DNA from: Dehalococcoidia bacterium
Lineage (GTDB): Bacteria; Chloroflexota; Dehalococcoidia; DSTF01; JALHUB01
DNA length: 12,200 nucleotides
Reading direction: 5' to 3'
Assembly (NCBI GenBank): GCA_022865685.1
Contig: JALHUB010000266.1
Location: 1-12,200 of the forward strand
Both the position numbers and the translations under genes were made by a program. Below the pieces are notes generated by a model. The model worked only from the letters and a program-made list of their open reading frames with translations, was not told where the DNA came from and did no database searches. Positions 6,987 to 12,200 of this stretch are shown in pieces (the first letter of the stretch is position 1; each line of letters begins with the position of its first letter).

Positions 6987-7014
6987 CTCCAGCGCGCCAA
7001 TCGCGGGAAAACGA

Positions 7015-7038
7015 CAAGCCGCCCTCTCGAGCGGCTTG
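7015..7038. terminator. Bidirectional hairpin terminator
   Basis: CAAGCCGC (7015-7022) pairs with GCGGCTTG (7031-7038) around an 8-nt loop. Read on the minus strand, the stem is followed by TCGTTTTCCC, so it fits termination of the MarR transcript. On the plus strand CGTGTTGTTAG follows, a weaker tail that would serve the gene ending at 6986. A smaller hairpin (CCCGA/TCGGG) is at 7053-7065. Confidence 0.7.
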
Positions 7039-7117
7039 CGTGTTGTTAGAACCCCGACGTTCGGGCTCATCGCTTCAACCGGCGCGATGGAGCCTGCTCT
7101 GTGGTCCCCCGATCCCG

Positions 7118-7624
7118 TTAGAGTGCGCGTACCTTGAAGGTAGGCTTTCGGGAAAGCTCCTTCACCGCCGCGTCGCGCAGCTTCTCACACGATGCCTTGA
7201 GCTGCTCCATGTCCCTGGCGCCCAGAGTCTTGAAGAGCTTCCCGCTGGCATCGTTGGCGACCGCGAACGCCTCTTCGAACATCTTGATGCCCTTGTCGGT
7301 GAACTCAACCAGCCTCTTGCGGCGGTCTTTCGGGTCGCCGTGAGTGTGCACCCAACCCTTGGCTTCCGTCCGGTCGACGAGACCGGTCAGGCTGTTGGGC
7401 TCCTTGACCATCCACGCGGCGAGCTCGCTTACGGCAAGCGGACGCCGCTCATACGCCAGCAAGGCCAGCAGGTGCAACTGCGGCAGGGATATACCCTGGG
7501 GGATCAGCGCGATTTCCTGGACCTTGAATACGGCATTGTATGCCTGGTAGAGGGCGTGCCAATCGCCCAGCCCTTTCATCTTGTCGGCGCTCATCGCCTT
7601 CGGAAGACGTGCCTTGTTCGCCAC
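7118..7624 (-). CDS. MarR-family transcriptional regulator
   Basis: This 168-residue protein is a winged helix-turn-helix regulator of the MarR type, which acts as a dimer and usually represses until a small ligand binds. Residues 45-60 (GISLPQLHLLALLAYE) match the helix before the DNA-binding unit. The helix-turn-helix spans 62-92 (PLAVSELAAWMV...SLTGLVDRTEAKGWV), and the wing carries the canonical DPKDRRKR at 97-104, where Asp and Arg contact DNA. Long helices at both ends form the dimer interface. The start is GTG at 7624, chosen for the GGAGG 7 nt upstream; an ATG at 7594 would remove ten residues. The gene is divergent from the alpha/beta hydrolase, and the shared gap contains inverted repeats, so it may control itself and that gene. 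The effector is unknown. Confidence 0.9.
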   Translation of the reverse strand: MANKARLPKAMSADKMKGLGDWHALYQAYNAVFKVQEIALIPQGISLPQLHLLALLAYERRPLAVSELAAWMVKEPNSLTGLVDRTEAKGWVHTHGDPKDRRKRLVEFTDKGIKMFEEAFAVANDASGKLFKTLGARDMEQLKASCEKLRDAAVKELSRKPTFKVRAL

Positions 7625-7725
7625 TGACTAACCTCCGTTCTGCTTGTCCACTGTGAAGGAACCACCCGTCCTTCCGCCGCCGTCCATATGATGGGCGTCC
7701 GCAGTCGATTGATGCCTTGACTGCT

Positions 7726-7742
7726 GATCAACGAAGTTGATC
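7726..7742. promoter_or_regulatory. 17-bp inverted repeat, possible MarR operator
   Basis: GATCAAC-GAA-GTTGATC is a perfect inverted repeat with 7-bp arms and a 3-bp centre. Its size and symmetry fit a MarR-dimer binding site, and it lies about 100 bp upstream of the MarR start in the divergent region. Binding is inferred from position and symmetry only. Confidence 0.5.
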
Positions 7743-7766
7743 GTCCCAGGCCGACTTCTTCTCATA

Positions 7767-7800
7767 CAGTCCACTTCCATTCCTACCTTAGTCTGGACTG
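7767..7800 (-). promoter_or_regulatory. Inverted repeat within the candidate MarR promoter
   Basis: CAGTCCA (7767-7773) and TGGACTG (7794-7800) are perfect inverse arms 20 bp apart. On the minus strand they lie directly downstream of a consensus TTGACA (plus positions 7804-7809). The only -10-like hexamer at proper spacing, TAGGAA after 18 bp, is weak. This may be the MarR gene promoter with an overlapping control site. The wide spacing is unusual for MarR sites. Confidence 0.35.
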
Positions 7801-7802
7801 GA

Positions 7803-7831
7803 TTGTCAAGTAGCGTGCTCGCCTCTAGACT
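7803..7831 (+). promoter_or_regulatory. Candidate promoter of the alpha/beta hydrolase
   Basis: TTGTCA (7803-7808) and TAGACT (7826-7831) are 17 bp apart, matching five and four consensus positions. The -35 box overlaps the minus-strand TTGACA, so the two divergent promoters would compete or be controlled together. The leader to the chosen hydrolase start would be about 140 nt. Confidence 0.35.
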
Positions 7832-7978
7832 GCTAATCTTTTGTCGATTGGCACGCGAGAATATCCATCTTATGATGAACGCCGCGTTCCAGCACAGGTG
7901 CAGCCAGATGACGCGGCCGGGGACTTGCTCCTACCGGCTCTCCACGCCATGATGGCTGGACCGTCGATGGATAGCGCC

Positions 7979-8656
7979 ATGACGCAGCCAGTCACTTTCC
8001 CGGCGAACGGCCTGACCCTCGAGGGCATCCTGCACGCCGCCGCGAACGGCGAAGGCCGCCCCGTGCCCGGCGCCGTCGTCTGTCATCCTCACCCGCTCTA
8101 CGGCGGCGACATGCACAACGCCGTGGTCGTCGCGGTCTGCGGCGCCCTGGCGATGCAAGGGATCACCGCCCTACGGTTCAACTTCCGCGGCACCGGCGCC
8201 AGCGAAGGCTCGCACGGCGGCGGCCGCGAGGAGCCCGACGACGTCCATGCTGCCCTCGATTTCCTCGCATCTCAGCCCGAGGTCCACCCGCAGCGGTTGT
8301 GTCTGGCGGGCTATTCGTTCGGCGCCCTGGTTGCCCTCTCGACGCCCTACCCGCCGCTGGCCGCCCTCGCCGCGATATCACCGCCGCTCGCCGCGGACAG
8401 AGGCAACGACATAGAGCTCTCCTGCCCGACGCTCGTCATCTTCGGCGGGCGCGACACCGTGGCCCCCGCCGGCAGCCTGGAGCGTGCGGGCATCGATCTG
8501 CCTCCGAGGAGTCGCGTCGTCGTTGTGCCGGGAGCCGATCACTTCTGGTGGGGGCGTGAGAAGAACGTCGCGGAGGAGGTCGCCGCCTTTTTCAGCGAGC
8601 ACACGCGGCCCCAGGCGGGTCGCGAAGCGTCTACTCGTGACGCAGAGCCTCGATAG
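7979..8656 (+). CDS. Small alpha/beta hydrolase
   Basis: This cytosolic alpha/beta-hydrolase has 225 residues from the start chosen. The catalytic triad is visible: Ser113 in the nucleophile elbow GYSFGA, Asp159 in FGGRDTV and His188 in GADHFWW. The CHPHPLYGGDMHNAVV segment near the N-terminus and FNFRGTGASEG are typical of the dienelactone-hydrolase-like subgroup that carries HPHPxxGG. No signal peptide is seen. The substrate is unknown; an ester or thioester is likely by family. The start is uncertain: ATGs at 7949, 7952, 7967 and 7979 and a TTG at 7841 are in frame and none has a good ribosome site. I chose 7979 because VTFPANGLTLEG, where the fold begins, follows at once. Its 3' end overlaps the convergent permease gene by 26 bp. 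It is divergent from a MarR regulator that may control it. Confidence 0.87.
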   Translation: MTQPVTFPANGLTLEGILHAAANGEGRPVPGAVVCHPHPLYGGDMHNAVVVAVCGALAMQGITALRFNFRGTGASEGSHGGGREEPDDVHAALDFLASQPEVHPQRLCLAGYSFGALVALSTPYPPLAALAAISPPLAADRGNDIELSCPTLVIFGGRDTVAPAGSLERAGIDLPPRSRVVVVPGADHFWWGREKNVAEEVAAFFSEHTRPQAGREASTRDAEPR

Positions 8657-9902
8657 GATTGAGTCGCGAAGCCCTGAACGCGGGGTAGATGCCGAAGAAC
8701 AGGCCGATGGCGGCGGACACCGTAAATGCGACGATGATCGAGAAGGGCGTCACGGCCGTATAGAGGTCGCGGCCAAAGAGGTGCTGCCCGTTGGCAAGCT
8801 TCGCGGCCAGAACGCCGCCGCCAACACCGATGAGTCCGCCCAACATCGTAACCACCAGCGCTTCAACTATGAACTGCCAGAGGATATCGACGCGCCTGGC
8901 GCCCAACGCCTTGCGAATGCCGATCTCCCGCGTCCGCTCTGTGACCGACACGAGCATGATGTTCATGATGCCGATGCCACCGACGATCAGCGAGATGCCG
9001 GCGATGCTCCCCAGCAGCACCGTCAGGGTCTGCGAGACCGCGTTGACAGTCGACACGAGGTCCTCCTGGGAGCGGATTGTGAAGTCGTCCTTCGCGACGC
9101 CGTGGCGTTCCCGCAGCAAGGCGGAGAGCTCCTCCTTCGCCTGGCCGAACTTGTCGGGATCGGTAACCTTTATCGTTATCTGATGGACGTTGCTCTGCCC
9201 CTTAGGGTTGCGGATGTATGGGATGCGGGCCTGCATCGTCGGCAATGGGATCAGCATCAGGTCATCTTCGTCACCCGTGGCGGTCGCTCCCTTGCGCTCC
9301 ATGACGCCGACGACGAGGAAGCTGAAGCTGAAATACACCCGAAACGCTCCCACCGTCAGCCGGACCGTTCGCCCGATCGGGTCGACATCGCCGAAGAGCT
9401 GCTCCGCGACGTTCGCGCCCACCACGGCGACTAACCCCTTGCGGGTTATGTCATCTTCGTTTATGAAGCGGCCGCTCTCGACGTAGTGATTGCGTGTGTA
9501 CTGGTAGTCCGGCGTCACGCCGGTAACGCTGGAGGCGGTCAGGCTCTCTCCGCCGGCCGTAAGAGTCGCATCGAAGAACACCTGCGACGCAACGCTCTCT
9601 ATGTAAGGGTAGCGGTCCGGGTTGTTGATGGCTTCGGCGTCCGCGAGTACCAGCGTGAGCACCGTCCCGCCCACGGGGCTGTTCGTGGGGTTGTCTTCGG
9701 GCTTCCCGGGCCGGATGAAAAGGAGGTTGCTGCCCAGCCCGCGGATCTGGTCGGTGATCCCCTTCTGCGCACCCTGGCCGGCCGCCATCAGAGCGATAAC
9801 GGCGCCCACCCCGATGACGATGCCCAGCATCGTCAGCATGGACCGCATCTTGTTCGCGGCGAGAGCCCGGATGGCGATGGGTATCGTGTCGAATATGTTC
9901 AT
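8631..9902 (-). CDS. ABC transporter permease, MacB/FtsX type
   Basis: This 423-residue permease has the MacB/Ykn architecture: one membrane helix near the N-terminus (about 20-42, LTMLGIVIGVGAVIALMAAG), a large extracytoplasmic domain (about 45-275), then three helices (about 285-312, 345-372, 388-412). The cytosolic loop after helix 2 contains VTERTREIGIRKALGARR, the signature through which this family couples to its ATPase. The final SRLNPIEALRHE is also typical. By family it transmits ATP-driven movement across the membrane to the adaptor rather than forming a classical channel. ATG at 9902 follows the ATPase stop by 15 nt with no clear GGAGG, so translation is probably coupled. It lacks the fused N-terminal ATPase of MacB, as in YknZ-type permeases. 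The gene end overlaps the hydrolase gene. Confidence 0.92.
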   Translation of the reverse strand: MNIFDTIPIAIRALAANKMRSMLTMLGIVIGVGAVIALMAAGQGAQKGITDQIRGLGSNLLFIRPGKPEDNPTNSPVGGTVLTLVLADAEAINNPDRYPYIESVASQVFFDATLTAGGESLTASSVTGVTPDYQYTRNHYVESGRFINEDDITRKGLVAVVGANVAEQLFGDVDPIGRTVRLTVGAFRVYFSFSFLVVGVMERKGATATGDEDDLMLIPLPTMQARIPYIRNPKGQSNVHQITIKVTDPDKFGQAKEELSALLRERHGVAKDDFTIRSQEDLVSTVNAVSQTLTVLLGSIAGISLIVGGIGIMNIMLVSVTERTREIGIRKALGARRVDILWQFIVEALVVTMLGGLIGVGGGVLAAKLANGQHLFGRDLYTAVTPFSIIVAFTVSAAIGLFFGIYPAFRASRLNPIEALRHE

Positions 9903-9917
9903 CGGGACGCTTGCGGG

Positions 9918-10652
9918 CTAGGGCGGCGACCCGACCGCGGGCACGGCAGGCGCAGAGGGCGCCGGCCGCCCAACGGCGGGAGAATTCTTCGTGTCGCTGA
10001 CGATCTGGCCGTCGCGCAGCTTGACGATCCTGCGCGTATGATGCGCGACCTCCATATCGTGAGTCACGAAGACCACCGTTATCCCCAGGTCCCGGTTCAG
10101 CGTCTCGAAGATAACCATTATCTCGCCGCTTGTCGCCGTGTCCAGGGCGCCGGTCGGCTCGTCGGCCAGGATCAGCGACGGCCTGCCGACGATGGCGCGG
10201 GCGATGGCTACGCGCTGTTGTTCGCCGCCGGAGAGCTGCGTCGGCCGGTGGTGGGCGCGCTTTCCCAGCCCCACGTCCGCCAGCGCCTGCCTGGCCACTT
10301 TCTTCCGGTTGCGCACCCCTCGATAGACCAGCGGCACCTCCACCTGTTCCAGCGCGGTCAGTCGCGGCAGCAGGTTGAAGCTCTGGAACACGAACCCTAT
10401 GCGGCGGTTCCTGATCCGCGCCAGGGCGCTGTCGCTGAGGCTGCTGACGACCAGGCCGTCAAGGCTGTACTTGCCGGAGGTGGGCACGTCGAGACAGCCG
10501 ATGATGTTCATCAGCGTCGATTTGCCCGACCCGGACGGCCCGATGATCGCCACGTGCTCGCCGCTCCCGATCTCGAGATCCAGAGAGTGGAGGGCGTGGA
10601 TGGCCACATCGCCCGTCCGGTAGACCTTGCTGATGCCGTTGAGCTGGATCAC
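9918..10652 (-). CDS. ABC transporter ATPase, MacB/LolD class
   Basis: This 244-residue cytosolic ATPase powers the exporter. All motifs are intact: Walker A GPSGSGKST at 38-46, Q-loop Gln90 in FVFQSFNLLPRLTA, signature LSGGEQQR at 140-147, Walker B LILADEP with catalytic Glu165, D-loop GALD and switch His198 in VTHD. The FQSFNLLPRLTALEQVEVPL stretch is characteristic of the MacB/LolD/FtsE-like class. The start is GTG at 10652, chosen because GGAG lies 5 nt upstream, 17 nt after the adaptor stop, and the first strand (IQLNGISKVYRTG) begins there. The same frame is open much further upstream, to 11000, but that lies inside the adaptor gene and gives non-ABC sequence. A Pro/Ala/Val-rich tail of about 20 residues (223-244) is an unusual addition. 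Confidence 0.93.
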   Translation of the reverse strand: MIQLNGISKVYRTGDVAIHALHSLDLEIGSGEHVAIIGPSGSGKSTLMNIIGCLDVPTSGKYSLDGLVVSSLSDSALARIRNRRIGFVFQSFNLLPRLTALEQVEVPLVYRGVRNRKKVARQALADVGLGKRAHHRPTQLSGGEQQRVAIARAIVGRPSLILADEPTGALDTATSGEIMVIFETLNRDLGITVVFVTHDMEVAHHTRRIVKLRDGQIVSDTKNSPAVGRPAPSAPAVPAVGSPP

Positions 10653-10669
10653 CGGTGCTCCACCTGCCG

Positions 10670-12200
10670 CTACTGAATGCCACCGGGCAACGGCGTCTTC
10701 TTCTCGTTCGCCTTGCTCGCCGCCGCCGTCGTCCGGACCGCTACCCTGTCGCCGACACTGAGACCGCTGACGATCTCGATGTTGTCGCCGTCGCTCAGGC
10801 CCGTGGTGACCGGCCGCGTCTCGATCGCCCCGCCGTCCGTAATCACCTCGACGATCTTCTCGACGCCGCGGCTGCGCACGACGGCGCTGGGGACCGCCAC
10901 GACGCCCGCCCGCTGCTCCGTAATGATGCTCGCCGAGCCGTTCATGCCCGGCGCCGGGTTCGGTCCGGCCGGATCGTTCACGTTGCCGTTGATCTTGCAC
11001 TTCACCTTGTAGATGATTACGCCCTGTTGCGTGTCCGGCGAAAGACCGACGGCGAATATCTGGATGGGGTATATCTTCCCCTGGATCGCATCGAACATGA
11101 CACCGCCGACCTGGCCGGCCCTGATCGCCGGGAGCTCCGTCTCGCCCACGTTCAGCTCGAATATGAGGATGCCCGGCGTGAGGATGGTGACAGCCGGTAT
11201 GGCCGGGTTGAGGACCTGGCCCAGCTTCACCGGCAGCGCCGAGACGATGCCGTCAAACGGCGAAACCAGGGTCGCGTCGCTGAGGGCGATGTTCGCCTGC
11301 TGCAGCTCTAGCTCGGCCCGGTGCACCTGCTCCTGCTGCATCGCAAGCTCTGTCTGCGTCGCGCCTTCCGTCAACTCGTCGCGCGCCGTCTCAGCAGCGC
11401 GGAGGTCTGCTTCCGCCTTGCTCAGGGCCGCATTGAGATCCGACACGTCCGTATCTGTGGCGCCGTCGATCAGCTCCTGGAGCGCGGCCCTGCTGGCGTC
11501 GAGAGCCGCCTGAGCAGAGGTCACGGCCTGCTCCGCGGCGCCGATATCGTCATGCGACGCACCGTCGTTCAGCTCATCGAGCGCGACCTGCGCCGCATTC
11601 AGCACTGACTCTGCTACAAGAACGTTCTCATCCGCGTTCTCCGATGCAGTTATGGCATTGCGATAGGTGGTGTTGGCGTAAGTCAGGTTGCCGGTTACCT
11701 GTTCGAGGTCGGTTATCGGCTCCGGCGTCGGTCGCGGTGTGCGTGTTGGCGTTGGCTCGCCGGTTGGCACGGGCGTGAAGGTCGCGGTTGGCGTGGCGGT
11801 TGGGGTGTGCGTGGGCGTTGGGCCCGACGTCGGCGTTGCCGTCGGCTCGGGCTGTACGCACTCCGACAATTTGTCGACCTGGTCGTTGGTGAGTGTCACC
11901 TCGTAATCGTTAGCCGCCATGCTGTCGCAGATGTCCTTGACGCCCTGGTTCGCCGCCGGATTGTCGCAAACGGCTCCGTCGTTCACCAGGTCGCAGTACT
12001 CTTTTCCCGCGTACTCCAAGGCGGCCTGTGAGTTATCTTCGTTACTCTGGGCGTCTTCCTGGGTCCGCTGCGCCTGCGACAGCTTGATCTGCGCCTGCAC
12101 GACCGAGGAATCGGCGGCGGCGACATCGGCACCGGTCGCGCCCTTCTCCAGGGTCTGAAGCTTCGCTTCGGCCGCTGCCAGGCTGGCTTCCGCCGCGGCC
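10670..12200 (-). CDS. HlyD/MacA-like membrane fusion adaptor, partial
   Basis: This is the adaptor subunit of the exporter; the N-terminus, with any membrane anchor, lies beyond 12200, where the frame is still open. About 510 residues are visible. A long alpha-helical hairpin arm built of 33-residue repeats with the pattern L..L.dGAT..D....A.......A...L occupies most of 11250-12200. It is interrupted by a four-cysteine segment (about 11852-11997) and a Pro/Thr-rich linker (about 11717-11851). The arm leads into a lipoyl-like half-domain (SPFDGIVSALPVKLGQ), a beta-barrel (FELNVGETELPAIRAGQ) and the membrane-proximal domain ending GLSVGDRVAVRT. By family it links the permease to the cell exterior. 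It is the first visible gene of a three-gene operon with the ATPase 17 nt behind. A GTG at 12100 is not the true start because the repeat pattern continues upstream of it. Confidence 0.9.
   Translation of the reverse strand, partial: AAAEASLAAAEAKLQTLEKGATGADVAAADSSVVQAQIKLSQAQRTQEDAQSNEDNSQAALEYAGKEYCDLVNDGAVCDNPAANQGVKDICDSMAANDYEVTLTNDQVDKLSECVQPEPTATPTSGPTPTHTPTATPTATFTPVPTGEPTPTRTPRPTPEPITDLEQVTGNLTYANTTYRNAITASENADENVLVAESVLNAAQVALDELNDGASHDDIGAAEQAVTSAQAALDASRAALQELIDGATDTDVSDLNAALSKAEADLRAAETARDELTEGATQTELAMQQEQVHRAELELQQANIALSDATLVSPFDGIVSALPVKLGQVLNPAIPAVTILTPGILIFELNVGETELPAIRAGQVGGVMFDAIQGKIYPIQIFAVGLSPDTQQGVIIYKVKCKINGNVNDPAGPNPAPGMNGSASIITEQRAGVVAVPSAVVRSRGVEKIVEVITDGGAIETRPVTTGLSDGDNIEIVSGLSVGDRVAVRTTAAASKANEKKTPLPGGIQ
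11264..11662 (-). repeat. 33-residue coiled-coil repeats in the adaptor
   Basis: Three consecutive 33-residue units in this stretch start AALDELNDGAS, AALQELIDGAT and TARDELTEGAT. A fourth of the same length, AKLQTLEKGAT, lies further N-terminal (about 12060-12160). Each has helix, a short xGA(T/S) turn and helix, with Ala/Gln-rich heptads. The boundaries given include the flanking helix and are approximate. Confidence 0.7.
11717..11851 (-). repeat. Pro/Thr-rich linker coding repeat
   Basis: About 45 residues of degenerate PT repeats (PTATPTSGPTPT, then PTPTRTPRPTPEP) are encoded here; on the plus strand it appears as a G/T-rich GTTGGCGTGGC-like simple repeat. The same TRTPRPT string occurs in the cohesin-like protein at 6036-6986. 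It probably forms an extended, possibly glycosylated, extracellular linker. Confidence 0.8.

Larger units (their letters stand above)
7625..7978. other. Divergent intergenic region, MarR / hydrolase
   Basis: This 354-bp stretch between the MarR start and the chosen hydrolase start holds no convincing gene. A weak upstream extension of the hydrolase frame is open from a TTG at 7841, but it shows no ribosome site and no recognisable domain. Its content is regulatory: an inverted repeat at 7726-7742, a second at 7767-7800, and overlapping divergent -35-like hexamers at 7803-7809. It is less GC-rich than the flanking genes. Confidence 0.6.

Noticed and set aside
8484..10676. Two long plus-strand open frames (8484-9434 and 9486-10676)
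   Set aside because: They are antisense to the permease and ATPase genes, have shadow-like composition and show no family motif.
9918..11000. Upstream extension of the ATPase frame to 11000
   Set aside because: The added 116 residues lie entirely inside the adaptor gene and are Arg/Gly-rich shadow sequence; the GTG at 10652 has a ribosome site and begins the fold.
11700..11860. G/T-rich simple repeat on the plus strand as a CRISPR or tandem-repeat array
   Set aside because: It has no fixed unit length or spacers; it is the codon-level reflection of the Pro/Thr linker.
11852..11997. Four-cysteine segment in the adaptor as a dockerin for the cohesin-like protein
   Set aside because: It lacks the paired calcium-binding loops of dockerins; the NDGA string is shared with the adaptor's own repeat units.

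Overview
The window looks like a piece of a high-GC bacterial chromosome, most likely from an uncultivated member of the Chloroflexota (inference). The support is the frequent use of GTG and TTG starts after strong GGAGG-type ribosome sites, two exported proteins with long Pro/Thr 'PTPTRTPRPT' linkers of a kind common in that phylum, and an ABC exporter with an adaptor but no visible outer-membrane partner. No rRNA, tRNA, CRISPR array, transposase or phage gene was seen.

Layout. 1-913: a VapBC-type toxin-antitoxin pair with its own extended -10 promoter, lying between two perfect copies of a 29-bp direct repeat (1-29 and 885-913), so it looks like an accessory cassette. 981-2069: a charged, Pro-rich coiled-coil protein of unknown function with a compact C-terminal domain. 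2097-3646 (minus): a two-gene operon of a HAD phosphatase followed by a zinc-type homocysteine S-methyltransferase-family protein. 3765-5920: an acetyl-CoA synthetase gene with a clear sigma70-like promoter, a leader of about 140 nt and a strong hairpin terminator. 6036-6986: an exported, membrane-anchored cohesin-like protein with a Pro/Thr linker and an LPSAG-type sorting motif, preceded by a perfect 14-bp palindrome. 7015-7038: a hairpin that probably ends transcription from both sides. 7118-7624 (minus): a MarR-family regulator, divergent from a small alpha/beta hydrolase (7979-8656). Their shared intergenic region holds two inverted repeats and overlapping candidate promoters. 8631-12200 (minus): a MacAB/Ykn-like exporter operon in the order adaptor (5' end outside the window), ATPase, permease. 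The permease gene overlaps the convergent hydrolase gene by 26 bp.

How the genes work together. The three exporter proteins should form one efflux or export machine: ATPase in the cytosol, four-helix permease in the membrane, adaptor outside. Its substrate cannot be read from the sequence. The MarR protein probably controls itself and perhaps the hydrolase. Acetyl-CoA synthetase feeds acetate into central metabolism as a stand-alone unit. Most of the window is ordinary housekeeping and accessory content. The most unusual feature is the adaptor: its coiled-coil arm is built from 33-residue repeats and is interrupted by a four-cysteine segment and a Pro/Thr-rich linker. The repeat-flanked toxin-antitoxin cassette is the second point of interest.
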